Origin: Simmondsia chinensis
Taxonomy: Eukaryota > Streptophyta > Magnoliopsida > Caryophyllales > Simmondsiaceae
DNA length: 64,000 nucleotides
Direction of reading: 5' to 3'
Assembly (NCBI GenBank): GCA_018398585.1
Contig: JAGTTD010000008.1
Span: 4,166,501-4,230,500, forward strand
Shown: one piece after another, positions 10,281 to 23,003 of the stretch
How the letters are laid out: every line of letters begins with the position of its first letter
Numbering within the stretch: the first letter of the stretch is position 1
Position numbers and translations under genes: made by a program
Notes under the pieces: model-generated
The model's input: only the letters and a program-made list of their open reading frames with translations
Databases searched by the model: none
Told to the model about the DNA's origin: nothing

Positions 10281-10445
10281 CTCTGATACCGTGTGAGAGA
10301 ATATTTTAGAGAGCATAATCTAATAGAGTTGCTGACATATCATATATATAAAGGTAAATACATGGAAGAAAGTACAGAAATATCCCTAAGGGATAATATA
10401 AGAGGTACGTAGTATCCTAATATATATCAGGTTAGGATATAATAC
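10281..10445 (-). repeat. Copia-type primer site and partial 5' LTR
   Basis: GCTCTGATACC (10281-10291) is the reverse complement of the initiator tRNA-Met primer site. It is followed by TGTGAGAGAATATT, a familiar plant copia LTR edge read on the minus strand. A TATA-like ATATATATAAAGG lies near 10343-10354. The LTR is cut at about 10445 by the 3' end of an RTE LINE. Confidence 0.55.
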
Positions 10446-12770
10446 TACAACAACAATAACAAACCCAGTACCCCAAAGGGCTCCCACATAAGCAGGGTCG
10501 GAGGGGGTAGATGTACGCAGCCTTCCCCCTTTTGTGAGCTACTCTGAAAGGAGGCTGTTTCCGAGGACCCCCAACTTGATAAGCTTGGCAGCAGCATTGA
10601 TGTATGGCAGCTTGGCTGCAAGGGAGTAATAAGCATATGAGCCGGTCAAAGCAGAAGGCAGGCATTACAACAAACTCAATGCGAAGCAAAAGCTAGGCAT
10701 GTAATGGGACGAGAAATAGCAATTTGCACATAAGTCTATACACAGATGGTAAATCGGGAGATCAAATATGCACGTAAGAGTGCCGAAGAGGAAGAGAAAG
10801 GCCTAGAAACACTAGTGCTAACACTAATAAGCTGGACTACCCTACTCTAAGCCGTTACATCTAATACCCTTATGCTAGCCCTTTATTGGGCTCTATCTGA
10901 AGCCATCTCCTCCCGAAATTTTAGGTGGGTAAGGTCTTGTTTGATCGTCTCCAATCATCTCTTCTTCGGCCTGCCTCTCCCTCTCCTGCCCAGTGTAGTA
11001 TGGGATTGTTCGCATCTCCTGATAGGAGCAGTGCTCGGTCTCCTCCTAACATGTCCAAACTACCTCAAATGTTACTTCCTTAATTTATCCTCAATGGAGG
11101 CCACGCTCAATTTGCCTCTTATGATGTCATTCCTGATCCTATCCTTCCTTGTGTTTCTTCGCATCTACCGCAGCATCCTAATTTCTACCACCTTCGTCTT
11201 CTATATATGATGTTATTTCATCACCCTACACTCCGCTCCATAAGACATGGCCGGCCTCACAACCGTCTTATAGCATATTCCCTTTAGCTTTAAGGGAAAC
11301 TTTCTATCGCAAAGTACCGCGGAAGCCATCCTCCATTTATGCCATCCTAATTTAATCCGGTTGTTAGCATCCACATCAACTTCGCCGTTTTGCTGTATCA
11401 TGGACCCCAAGTATCTGAAGCTCTCCTTTCTCGGTATAGGCTCAGATCCAATCTTGACGTAATCTCTGCTAGGCGTGGTGGAGGGATCAAACTTAAGCTT
11501 CATGTACTTGGTCTTGGATCTACTAAGTCTTAAGCCATTCGATTCCAATGCCCTTCTCCACAGTTCTAGCTTCTCATTAACCTCTTCCCTCCACTCCCCC
11601 ACCAGTACAATGTCATATGCGAAAAGCATGCACCAAGGTACACCTTCTTGAATGTTCCTAGTGAGCTCATCCATTACTAGAATGAACAAATACGGGTTCA
11701 AGGCAGATCCTTGGTGTACCCCAACTGTTATTCGGAACACATCCATCTCCCTTCCACTGTGCGTACCCTAGTTTGTGCATCCTCATACATGTCTCTAATG
11801 GTCCGAATATATGGCACTAGGATGCCTTTCTTATCCAAAACTCTCCATATAACCTTCCTTGGCACTGTATCATATGCCTTCTCTAGATCAATGAAAATCA
11901 TATGTAGGTCCTTTTGTCTCTCCCTATAGTGCTCTACCGTCCACCTTAGGATGTGGACGGCTTCTATTGTTGATCTTCCGGGCATAAATCCAAATTGGTT
12001 TTTGGACACCTCTATCTGTTGCTGTAACATCCGCTCTATGACCTGCTCCCACAGCTTCAAAGTATGCCACATTAGTTTGATACTCCGATAGTTGGTGCAA
12101 CTCTGTATGTCGCTTTTGTTCTTATATATCAAGATCAATGTGCTCTTCCTCTCCATTCATCCGGCATCTTCTTTCCCAAGAAGATTTGGTTATGTAATTT
12201 AGTCAACCAACTGATACCCTTCTACCCAAGGCATTCCATGTCTCTATGGGTATATCATCTGGGCCAACTGATTTACCCCTTCCCATATGTTTTAGGGCTT
12301 CCTCGGGACCAATTTGCCTGCAATAACAGTGGTTTTAGTACTCCTCAGATGTTTGGAGATCACCTAGGGATATCTCTATACCCCCTTGTTCGTTGAACAG
12401 ATCGTGAAAGTAGGCTCTCCACCTAGTTTTAATTAGTTGCCTGTCCATGATCACCTATCCATCTTCTTCTCTTATGCACTGTACTCGGTCAAAGTCCCTT
12501 GTCTTCCTTTCTCTCACTTTGGCAATTTTATATATATCCCTTGCTCCCTCCTTGGTCTGCAGCCTCTTGTAGAACTCCTCATAAGCTCTAGATTGTGCTT
12601 CTCTGACTGCTCTTGTTGCTTCTTTCGTGGCTTGCTGATATTGAAGTCACTTATCCTCATCTCCACAATGATCCCACTCTTTGCAATAGTTTCGTTTGGT
12701 TTTAATCTTCTCATGGACCTCCTCGCACCAATAGTTACATATTTGGAAAACGAAAGAAAAAATTGTAACA
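10446..12770 (-). mobile_element. RTE-type non-LTR retrotransposon, 5' truncated
   Basis: The minus strand ends in the RTE signature (GGGTTTGTTATTGTTGTTGT, 10446-10465 in complement) after a 3' UTR containing GGCTGCGTACATCTACCCCC. Upstream lie the RT domain and, to about 12770, decayed ORF2 sequence (KIAKVRERKTRDFDRVQCI, then RGKSVGPDDIP). The endonuclease domain is missing, so the insertion is 5' truncated, as is usual for LINEs. No target duplication was identified at the right edge. Confidence 0.85.
11213..12156 (-). pseudogene. RTE LINE reverse transcriptase (broken)
   Basis: Two overlapping minus-strand frames (12156-11728 and 11746-11213) form an RVT_1 domain. Motifs in order are NYRSIKLMWHTLKLWEQVIE, NQFGFMPGRSTIEAVHIL, the catalytic strand [34 protein letters not shown], the active-site block CMLFAYDIVLVGE, and LRLSRSKTKYMK. 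The second active-site Asp is lost: FADD has become FAYD. There is also a frameshift near 11740. The C-terminal region below 11213 continues out of frame to the RTE tail at 10870-10930. The copy is inactive. Confidence 0.88.
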
Positions 12771-13139
12771 ATATTTAGACGTTTCTACAACTAGAGAAGT
12801 ATTAGTGATTAGCTTGCCCTCGACACCCCTTTGTATTAAGTATGTAGATCTATGAGGGTATTTTAACACCTAATACCATAAGCTAACTAGAATGAAAGCT
12901 ATTTAGTGCGTTACAGAAGTTACAGGAAAGCATAAGAAGAATGAGTTTTTAAGTCACTATATAGCACCAAATAACCATGTCAAGTATGAATTCTAAGTTT
13001 CCAATTGTCTTGTGATCTTTACTATTTTGGACAAGAGCAATTAAATACTCTCTTATTTATGGAGCTTCATATAGCTATTACACTATCAAGACATTTTCTC
13101 TAAAGTGTTCATGACAAAGGTTTATCGTTAAGTCCTTAT
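12771..13139. other. Intergenic, no recognisable feature
   Basis: About 370 bases of AT-rich sequence between the LINE and the CACTA element. I see no coding frame, inverted repeat or LTR. Confidence 0.6.
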
Positions 13140-13350
13140 CACTACAAAAAAGCTCGTCGTTGCTGGCGCTTTTTTCACCGTTTCCCGGCGTTTGTGACAC
13201 GCGCCAGTATAGGCAGCGTCAGGAATGAAGCACCGGTAAAATTTACCGGCGGTTATAAGCGCCGGTATTAGCGGAATAAAAAAAAGTAAAATAATATGTT
13301 TGCCAGGAAATTTTGGCGCTTAATTTCACGGTGCTTTAAAGCGTCACTAA
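13140..13350. repeat. CACTA left terminal and subterminal repeats
   Basis: It begins with the CACTACAAAAAA terminal repeat. GGCG/CGCC words follow in both directions, including GCTGGCGCTTTTTTCACCG, AAGCGCCGGTATTAG and TTTTGGCGCTTAATTTCACG. The same words recur at 20535-20671. Confidence 0.85.
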
Positions 13351-13769
13351 TTAATTAATTTAAAAATAAAGCAAATGTTTTGGCTGAAATTTTGGCACCT
13401 GTCATGCTTAAACCGGGAAAAAAAAAATCTGATTCTAGAATAAAAAATACATGTAATTAATAATTAATTTTTACCTGTATATAAGCAAACAAAAAAACCC
13501 AAGCTCGACAAAAAAAAAAAGGGATAAACCAAATGATATACATATTCAAAACATAAAAGTCGTTACAACGCAACATTGTCCAAATTACATCCATTTACAC
13601 CTAAAATGAGATACGCTCCAAATATCATAATCATTAAAAAAAAAAAAACCGTAGTGTGTATCATAAGTGAAACAATGTTCACCAAACTTTAAACATTACA
13701 AAATTACAAGTTTGGTTAGCAACAAAAAAAGGGTTATTCATTTTCTTTATCCTTCTGAAATTTATATCT

Positions 13770-15717
13770 CGTCCCTTGCCATGACAAGTCCATCAAATAC
13801 GCACATCGGAAGAGGAAGTGGATGCCTGAAAGAAATGCAAAGAACAACATTAATACCAAAAACAACTATAATCATAATGAAATAAACAAAATTTAATAAT
13901 CGAATATTGTTACAATACAATATTAACATACAAGAATGAAAATATTAGTTATATACCCTCAAGTTACAACACCTATGAAAGTGGGACAAAAATCAAGATT
14001 TATGATAGGTGAATATGTTTTTAGGCTTGTTAACAACCAAAAAACACTTCCCATTACTATGATAATGTAATAAATGAAAATTGTTTATATTAAAAAGTTA
14101 AGAACTTGGTTGACTTACTGAAGCGGGATTCGTAGAAGTCCCTTGTGCTTGTTCTAGTTCTCTAAGTCTTTTCTTTGTTTTTGCTAATTCAGAGCATAGT
14201 GCGGCCACATGCTCATCTGATGTAAGGCTCCCCCGTTTTGCTAATTCTCCTCTAACACCACCAATTTGTGATGGGGTGACTCCATGACCATATCCTCTAA
14301 TTCTTCCACTAGCTTCGTCCCCCATTAAAGTGTGGTAAACATATGCCTCTCCAGTCAGCCGGAACACCATTTCTGATGCCTTTTCCTACATAATTGAAAC
14401 AAACAAACAATAAATATTGTTCACATGTGTGATGCGAAAATAAAGTACAAAAAAGTAACAAAACATAAGCTAAACGAACCATAAATTGTTTAGCTGACTC
14501 GTCAACATATATACCATCCTTTGAAGCATGACAAATTCCATACCACTCAATAGAACCTGGCTTCCTATTATTTTCTGCAATCTATCATAACATGAAAAAT
14601 ATTAAACTAATTTCATTTTAATGCATAAATAATTGAGTCATCAAAATTCACACACAATAACTCACAAATTCGTCCTTCAATATTGCAAAAGTCTTTGAAC
14701 CCATAGTGTGGGGATGCATCTGAGCTTTTCTAGAATTCTTTCCAATTTCAGACAATTTCTACCATGATTATTTCAATACAAGTGTTAGTACTATACATTG
14801 CTACTATATTTCATAGTAGTAAAATTATTAAATTAATACTAGTTTTTGACATAATATACCTGCCCTTTCTCGGAATACCAATAGGCAACAAGCTGAAGCC
14901 ATTGGTCATGAGGAATACTTTTTGGAGGAGTCATATCCTTGAGACTTTCTCTAGTAGTCGTAGATATCATATTCGAGCTCTTTAATTCGTACCTGAAATC
15001 CCTTCACTTTCTTCCAATTTTCATCAAGATTTGTTTGTCTACCTCTGCTCCAACTCGAACTATGAATTTTTTCTGCAACTTAAAGCGTTAGACAACACAA
15101 TTTGATTGAAATAAATAGGTTAATATTTTAAATACAATGGAAGAAACTTCATCTTACCCTAATGAAAGTAATCATATATGCTTTCAATTTATTATGTACT
15201 TTATTCCAACTCTCCACACCAACAGGACAGAGATTTGGTTTCCTAGCAACAATACTAAGAAACATGTTAAACAAAGATTCAGCCTTTCTAATTGGCTGAT
15301 GGTTGGCATTTAGTGGCACCATTACTCGTACTGAACTGAACATACTCCAAACATGTTTCACAAGAACTTTACCATCACGTATTCTTGCTTGTCCATCATT
15401 ATTTGTAAACAATATAAGATAATATTTAAGTAAGGAAATAGACTCAATACGCACACTAATAAAAGAAATATTGAGCACTTAAACATCTTACCCACAATAA
15501 GAATGCGCTTCCTATCATCAAACCCAATAGGCATTTCAATGATGTTGGGGTCTATAGGCACAGGAGGAGGTAAGGAATCTTGATTTTCAATCGGTATGTC
15601 TATATCTAGATCATCTTCTTCGTCAACACGTTCATTTTCGGGAACTCCATGTTGGACGGATGCTAAATATTGCTCAAGAGTATGTCGATTACGAAAAGCC
15701 ATTTTCAAAACTGTCAA
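13770..15717 (-). pseudogene. CACTA Transposase_24 (TNPA-like) gene, multi-exon
   Basis: Several minus-strand exons resemble the plant transposase family Ptta/En/Spm (Transposase_24). Exon 1 (15717 to about 15492) is acidic, with DEEDDLDIDIPIE. A second (about 15400-15160) has VWSMFSSVRVMVPLNANHQP. A third (about 15077-14998) reads SSSWSRGRQTNLDENWKKVK. Further exons read PPKSIPHDQWLQLVAYWYSE, RKAQMHPHTMGSKTFA and, at 14370-14098, a C-terminal coiled coil (SELAKTKKRLRELEQAQ). Exons are flanked by GTAAG/CAG-like sites. A last short exon may lie near 13770-13830. I could not confirm one continuous spliced frame, so it is listed as a probable pseudogene. The family binds subterminal repeats. Confidence 0.72.
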
Positions 15718-15923
15718 TAAGCAGGAAGCTAGGAAAATATATCACATCAAAACAACCAAATAGTTAGGATTATTTCACTTTACATTCACCACATTCCACA
15801 TAAGAAATAAACAAAAGCCTCTCAAAAATCTTAGTAAATGTTCAAACATACAACATAAAAAATTAAAGCAATCAGATGGTTAGAGGACAAAACAATTATT
15901 CGATAAAGCAACTAGAAAAAGAG

Positions 15924-18900
15924 TTAAATAGCCTCGTTGTCATCGTCTACATCCACCCGAGACCAAGCAGTTGGATCATGAAAAGAAACATCCTCAAACG
16001 CATCTGAAGGGAAGCACTGAGGGTATGCTTCGTCATTTAAGCTTTCCAAATTGGAGCCTAATTGATAGGAATCTCTTGGCTTTGTCCTTACTACGTGCTC
16101 CCACCCTACATCCTTCTCATCTTTGACATAGAACACTTGATTTGCTTGAGACGAGAGAATGAAGGGATCATCTTGTAACCCATCATCTGTATGTGCTAGG
16201 TTTGAGAAGTTCAATAATGTAAACCCTCGTTTATCTCTCTTAAATCCACAGTGTGTTTTTATATCCACCCAATCACATCGAAATAGCACAACTTTATAAT
16301 CTGCATAGTAATCCAATTCAATAATATCCGTGATTTTCCCATAATAAAGTTCCCATCAACTTCAACTGAAACACCAAAATTTTGGGTCATTCTATGTCTA
16401 TCTCGGCCTTTTGTATGAAATCTATATCCATTGATGATAAAAGCTTTCATTCTTTTGACTATATTATTGAGACCACGAACAAGGGCTTTTAATATATTCC
16501 CTTCGTCATTACTTCCATTGAAACGAGCTACCTGTAGTATAATAAAATTTTATAATAATGTAATTAACGAATCAACGCTATATTATAATACATATATTTA
16601 ATCAATAGTTCAATAATATTACCATTGTGTCCATATATCTAGGAAACTCTTCTAATAGCCACCTTTCTTTAACCCTATCATTGGCTCATTTAGGACGGAA
16701 CTGTCTACATTTATCTTCCAAAAAGTTGCCGCAAATTTTAGATATAAACTTTTCAAATAAGACCAAGTCAAACACAATATTGAGATTATTATACCCAAAG
16801 AATATGTGAAAAACTAACCAACGCCACTTGTTAATTACATCATGCTGGAGAGTAACAAAGCGATGTGCCTGTTTCAAGCTTGTTTCATCAAGCATAACCA
16901 CTTCAACCTTCCCAACTGAACGACCAGCAGTGTGGAACAAATACTTGTCCAAATCAAGGACCCCCTCGTCATTCCTTCACGAACGATTAAATGCAGTCTC
17001 TACCCCAACAAAATATCTTGAACAAAAAGTAAGACATTCTTCTGCAATGTAACCTTCAGCAATTGACCCTTCAGGTTGTGCTCTATTCCGTACGTATGCT
17101 TTTAAGCAGGCTAAAAACCTTTGAAAAAGAACAATAATAAACAATTATAACACTAAAAATTGAATAAAAAATAATTACTATGAGAAATTGTTAATTACCT
17201 TTCTATTGGATACATCCATCTATCTAGCACAGGTCCACCAAGTTTTGCCTCCATTACCAAGTGAATAATCAAATGCACCATAACTGTAAAAAAGCTAGGA
17301 AGAAAGATCTTCTCCATATGACACAATGTGCTAACTGCCATAGCCTCCAATTTATCAATTTGTGGGAGGCTAAGCTCTTTCGCACATAGAGATTTGAAAA
17401 AAGATGACAGCTTCGAAACTAAGTCCACAATATCAAAATCCTTAGCGGACCTTAATGCGATAGGAAGCAAGTCTTGCATCAAAATATGGCGGTCATGACT
17501 TTTTAAGTTGAACATCTTTCTCTCTTTAAGATTAACACATCGAGAGATATTAGATGCATATCCATCCGGAACCTTGATATGTTTCAACACTGTCAATAAG
17601 CGAGTCTTCTCATGAGATGACATCGTGTAACATGCACCAGGTATGGAGTACTTCCCACTTGACAAGGAGATTGGATGAAGTCGAGGCTTAATATTTCGGA
17701 CTTGAAGATCCAATCGTGCCATTAGGTTATCCTTATTCTTCCCTTCTAAATTTAACAATGTACGAAGCAAATTATCACAAACATTCTTCTCGATATGCAT
17801 TACATCAAGATTATGCTGAAGCATATTGTACTCCCAATATAGTAAATAAAAAAAAAAATGCTTCTTTTTTTCCATATTTGCACCTCATCTCTCTCATCGA
17901 CCTCCACACCAATCCGAGCCTTACAATATTGGAAATTTGTTCTTTCTAGTTGTCTTAAAACATCTGTGCCAGTCGCAGTGTTTGGAGCATGTGTTCGCTC
18001 TATTGTCCCATCGAAGTTATCTTTCTTGTACAGAAAATGGTGATTATTCGATAGCCACCTACGATGCCCCATATAGCAAAACTTATGCCCATTTTCTAAC
18101 CAAATAGAATGGGTGGACTCAGCACAACATGGACAAACGAATCGACCCTTCGTACTCCACCCAGACAAATTTGCATAAGCAGGAAAGTCATTTATAGTCC
18201 ACATAAGAGCAGCACGCAAATTAAAAGTTTGTTTAGTGAATGCATCAAATGCCTCCACTCCCTCCCATAACTCTTTCATCTCTTGTATCAACGGTTGGAG
18301 ATAGATATCAATGTCCATACCGGGGGCTTTATCACCCGGAATAATCATCGAAAGAATGATTGAAGTTTGCTTCATACACAACCAAGGTTGAAGGTTATAA
18401 GGCATCAACAATACCGGCCAAACACTATAGGTCGTGCTCATCAACCGAAATGGATTAAAGCCATCACTAGCAAGTCCAAGCCTAACCGACCTAGGATCAA
18501 ATGCAAAATCAGGATACCTAGCATCAAAGCCCCTCCATGCTAAAGCATCGGCTGGATGCCTCAAAATTCCATCTTTAACACGATCTTTGTCATGCCATCT
18601 CATGTCCCCAGCTACTTTAGATGACATGTAAAGTCTTTTCAATCTTGGAATCAAAGGAAAATAACGTAAGACCATAGCAGGTCTTTTCTTTTTTGGCTGA
18701 TTCTCAGCTTCTCCTGATGTCTCAACTACATTACCTTCTTGATTATTTTGCCATCGAGATAAACCACATGCATCAAAAGTTTCTTCATTCATTTTATCAC
18801 CCCAATATAACATGCAATCATTAGGGCAAGCATCAATCTTGACATACTCAAGACCTAAATCCTTGGTCATCTTTTTGGCATAATACCAAGATGATGGAAA

Positions 18901-19596
18901 TTGACTAATTTGAGGGAATGCATTTACCAATAGTTCAAGCAACATATCAAACATCTTTGCAGGACAACCAAACATGCATTTCAAGTGGAGAAGGTGCAAA
19001 ATAAAGGATAATTTTGAATATTTAAAGCACCCAAAATAAAGTTCTTCATTAGCTACCTCTAGTAGTTTTTGATAAGGATTTTCACCATTAGAAGACATTT
19101 GAGGTTGGTTTTCATGCAATGGCTCATCATGATTATGCTCTCCTTCAGTTTCAACCATTTCATCCTCTGTTTCAACTCTAACTTCAGTCCTTAACATTTG
19201 ATCCTTGATCCTTATTGTATCTTGAAGTAGACCTTGAATATCAACTGGCACTATCACATTTTGAGTAGAAGGTGGGACTTCATTAAGTGGACTTTGTTGC
19301 AAATTTGGGGGATTATTAACGTAATGACTCAACCTTTCCCCGTGAGCCACCCATTCGGTATACTCGGATAAGAAACCATTCCATATAATATGTTCCCGAA
19401 TAATATCTTTAGGCCAACGCTTACGATAATCAAGTCCACATTTCCGACAAGGACATTCTATATCTCGGACACCGGGTGCATTAGTTTCGGCAAATTGAAT
19501 AAATTGTTCAATTCCATCTAAGTACTCCTTACTCATACGAGGTTTTTGTATCCAACTTTTATCCATTTCAAAAGGATTTGAAGTTCTGGAACTCAC
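15924..19596 (-). pseudogene. CACTA TNP2 transposase, lightly broken
   Basis: The start at 19596 opens a 598-residue frame. Residues about 11-85 form the Transpos_assoc zinc-binding domain (ECPCRKCGLDYRKRW, IIREHIIWNGF). The tnp2 transposase domain follows, with YKIDACPNDCML-like VKIDACPNDCMLYWGDK, RWHDKDRVKDG, LGLASDGFNPF and CPCCAESTHS. A homopolymer slip at 17850-17880 shifts to the next frame (17875-17195), which carries NLDVMHIEKNVCDN and a DUF4218 region. A short intron (about 17196-17122) leads to another exon with RNRAQPEGSIAEGYIAEE. The C-terminal DUF4216 part ends at 15924. Lesions: TGA near 16977 and 16686 at likely Trp codons, and a one-base loss in an A run near 16335. Confidence 0.88.
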
Positions 19597-20534
19597 CTAT
19601 TAAAAATTATAAATCATATTATTAATAAGCATTAACAAAATTGATTATACTTAGTGCTCATTAGTCAAGTTAAATCATTTTTTATTCATTTTGATTACAG
19701 TAAAGTAATACAATGTATTTATATACAATCAACCCTAATAATTAAACAATTTCATTCATTTGCTAAAAAAATTACAGCTATAACACTATTAATTAACTAT
19801 TCAAATGCAACCTACACAGCAACAAATTTCAAGCAAATGCCAACAATCAATTTATTACAACCATTAAAGGACCATGTCAAAAGTATATAATATTCATATA
19901 TAGACATACTAGACATAACATCATCAAGATTATTTAATTTCTAAATTAAACTTTAAACTAAAAGGAAAAAATAATCAAACAGTTAAATTTTGTTCACCTT
20001 TGTCGGGAAGATTATTGTTTAAACTGAATGACTTTAACCAAATACACAAAATTCTTGCTGCTACTCACCCACTGCAATAGAGAAAATTAGCATTAGTTAG
20101 GCTTGATATTTATTGCAAATATGAAGCTTAATAGAAAATAAGTAAAAAAATTTTGTAAAATCAAAATATTACCAGGTTACCTCTGATTTAGGGAGAAATT
20201 ATACCGTGACTCTGTAGAACTTCGTCCGGGCAGGTGGGTGACGTCAAAATTGACTCCAAGTGGGAAAATCGACTCAAAAGGAGAGAGATTTTGAGAGAAA
20301 GACACCGAGCGCAAGGGAGAAGAGGGAGGCGGTGAAAGAGAGAAGTAAGAGAGTAAGTGCGAGAGACACAAATGGTGAGAGAGGGAGGAAAGAATAGAAA
20401 AATGGTGAGGGAGGGAGGGAGGGAGCGAGGGAGATGAAGTGTACCGTGAGAGTGAGAGGGAGAAATGGGGGCGGGCGAATGGAAGGGGTGGGATTAGGGT
20501 TGGGGATATTTCTTTTCTTTTTTTTTTTCAACTT

Positions 20535-20671
20535 ATTCCCGGCCCTTAAAAGTGCCGGTAAATGCTGGCGCTTTAAAGCGCCGGGAAATGCAAGCTAGGC
20601 TCGAAAATTTCCGGCATATTTTAAAAGCGCCAGAAAAAAAAGCGCCATTACCCGCGCCTTTTTTTGTAGTG
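20535..20671. repeat. CACTA right terminal and subterminal repeats
   Basis: GGCGCTTTAAAGCGCCGGG (a near palindrome) and TTTTAAAAGCGCCAGAAAAA precede the terminal TTTTTTTGTAGTG. They mirror the left end. Confidence 0.85.
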
Positions 20672-20732
20672 TATATGTAATCTTCAAGAATTTTCACTCT
20701 TCGTAAACGATGAAAACGACATAGATATATGT

Positions 20733-21278
20733 GGGTTATTTACATTTTTACATTTTAGTGCCTTAGCGTTGTTGAAAATTATAAAAATGACCCTGACCAT
20801 TTTAAATTATTAAAAAGGCCCCTAAGTTTTTATGGTATCAATAAAAATGCCCCTCTCAAGCCTGATAACGTCACTTTCTATGGATAAAGCTGACGTAACA
20901 ATTACTTTTTACTAATGCTACAATATAATGACCTAAAGTACGCTTCAACGTACTTATTAGTTACCTCATAAGCACAAAATTTGAGATAATGTTATGCAGA
21001 AGCTATCTATTTTCTTTTAATTTGTTTCGAAATATGATTACTAGAAGGTATTTTTGTCATTTTAATATAGCATTAATAAAAACACAACTATCACATCAGC
21101 TCCATTGATAAAAAAATGACATTATCACGTCAGAGAAAAGCCTTTTATTAATGCAACAAAAACTTAGGGACCTTTTTATTAATAGGACAAAAATTTAAGG
21201 GCCTTTTTAACAATTCAGAAAGGTTAGGGTCCTTTTATTATTTTTAAAAATATCGGAATATTAAAATATAAATAACCC
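20733..21278. mobile_element. Mutator-like MITE with long inverted repeats
   Basis: A perfect 9-bp direct repeat, GATATATGT, flanks it (20724-20732 and 21279-21287). The ends are GGGTTATTTACATTTTTA and, complemented, GGGTTATTTATATTTTAATA. Inverted homology extends about 200 bases inward (left AAAAAGGCCCCTAAGTTTTT, right complement AAAAAGGTCCCTAAGTTTTT). Long TIRs plus a 9-bp duplication are the hallmark of Mutator-like elements. There is no coding capacity in 546 bases. Confidence 0.85.
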
Positions 21279-21287
21279 GATATATGT

Positions 21288-22238
21288 TGCAAACGACACA
21301 AAAGGAAAAAGTTTTTGTACTGCAGTTAGTCATATTACAGACGGTAAGATTAAGAGTGCAATAATCACATGGTGTATACAAAAAATCAATTCATTTTAGC
21401 AATAATAATGTAAAAAATTGAATATTAACCCATAAAAAAAAAAAGTTAAGTAAAATACATATAATTATCGATGTACGTATGACACCTAATAATAACTTAA
21501 TGTGATCAAAGTCAAGCTACTTATCGGAAAAAAAAAAAAAAAAAACTTAATGTGATCTTTAGGTAAAATTAAGTTATGATAGTAAAGTAGAATTTTAACA
21601 TATTTAAATTTCTTTTTGAACAGTAAAAAGTCCAAAGGCGAATATATATATATATAATTAAAGCCACTAAAATTTAAGGCTTGACCTATTTGAGATTATA
21701 TCCAACCGTATTTTCAAAGCGCAAATCACGGAACCTAAACTAAGAAACTATTGTCTAAGATTTTCTTATAGTATTTTTTTTGCTAGCTCTTGAAAATAAA
21801 TTTCTTATTTTCAGTTTTCTTTTTTAATTTTCACTCGAACTACAAAAATATTGAAAGCAAAAGATAAATAAACACTTTTATCTATTTTTTAGAAGGAAGA
21901 ATGATGAAAAAAAAAGAAACAAAATTAGGCATATATAAATTTTTTAACATTTTACGAAGTTAAAAAAACGTATTACACTAGCATTAATGAATTTTTTTAG
22001 CACTAAACTAGAAAAAAATGAATTTTTTAGCATCGTGTGTTGGAGTATGAACTCCACTTTGTGCCTTTCAAGTAGGTAAGAATCATTCTTATTTTAATAT
22101 AAAAATAATTAATAAAATACCAAATTATATGTGAACTTTTTTAACACTATACTTACGGAAATAAAAATAATAAAGTAGTGTACAAGTCAAAATGAATATT
22201 TTCAACAATTAATTAGACATAAAATAATTTTTAAGCAC
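21288..22238. other. AT-rich intergenic, no recognisable feature
   Basis: About 950 bases with A-runs (for example 21528-21545) and short AT repeats. I see no coding frame or terminal repeats. Confidence 0.55.
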
Positions 22239-22866
22239 ACTATGGTATCTAACATTTGCTCATATGCTTGTATCCTCTATCCTGATTTAATTTATTTTTG
22301 CTCAAAAATACTAATGTGGAACATGATTTTGATAATGTATAAGTATATTCTATTAATGTATTTTTAAAATAAAGTGTCTTGATTGTGTATTTGATATGTT
22401 TTGACTTAATCGTGGAGTGTGTCGACACATAATTGGTGTGTATCGACACACATATTACAAAAACACTCTCTGAATGCTGTGAGTCGACACACAGAAGTTG
22501 TATGCCGATACACAATATTATAGAAACTCTAATCCCAAGCCCTATGTGTTAGAAATACCGCCGTAGTTTTTGGGACTAAAGTTTTTGTAATATTGTGTGT
22601 CGACACACAGTATCCAAAGAGCATTTTTGTAATACATGTGTCAACATACACCAAGTATATGTCGGCACATATCATGTTTAAGCCAAAGCATATCAAATAC
22701 ACAACCGTGACGCTTTATTTTGAATATATATGAACATAATATATTTATATATTATCAAAATTATGTTTCACATTAGAATTTGTGAGTATAATTTTTGAGC
22801 GAAAATAAATTAAATTATGATAGAGAATTAAGCATATGAGCAAGTATTAGATACTATATAGTATTT
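22239..22866. repeat. Fold-back element with ~310-bp arms carrying TGTGTCGACACA motifs
   Basis: Left-arm words such as TTTGCTCATATGCTT, TTTGATAATGTATAAGTA and GTGTATTTGATATG return as reverse complements at the right (AAGCATATGAGCAAGTATT, CATATCAAATACACAACC). The inner arms hold several palindromes of the form TGTGTCGACACA (22418-22429, about 22440, 22484 and 22596). No target duplication could be set with confidence. It could be a hAT- or Mutator-type MITE. No coding content. Confidence 0.7.
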
Positions 22867-23003
22867 AAAAAGATTAGTTTTTGTCTTATTCAACGCTCAA
22901 TATATTAATTTTGGTAGGTACAATACTTTTTTCTTTTATTTTTGTAAGTATTTTGTTAATAATAATTTACATAGAGATAGTTTGTTATTTTATTAATTAT
23001 TCT

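Larger units (their letters stand above)
13140..20671 (-). mobile_element. CACTA (En/Spm-type) transposon with both ends and two genes
   Basis: The left end is CACTACAAAAAAGCTCG and the right end, complemented, is CACTACAAAAAAAGGCGCG. Direct TAT copies flank it (13137-13139 and 20672-20674), giving the 3-bp duplication expected for CACTA. Subterminal regions at both ends repeat GCGCCGG and GGCGCTTT words, the usual transposase-binding arrays. Two minus-strand genes fill the interior: TNP2-like (15924-19596) and Transposase_24-like (about 13770-15717). The 5' region at 20270-20530 is a GA-rich leader or promoter. Length is about 7.5 kb, normal for an autonomous family member. The lesions are few, so it is a relatively recent but probably immobile copy. 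Confidence 0.93.

Noticed and set aside
20274..20531. Ser/Pro/Leu-rich minus-strand frame
   Set aside because: It is produced by a GA-rich tract in the CACTA 5' region, and no domain is visible.
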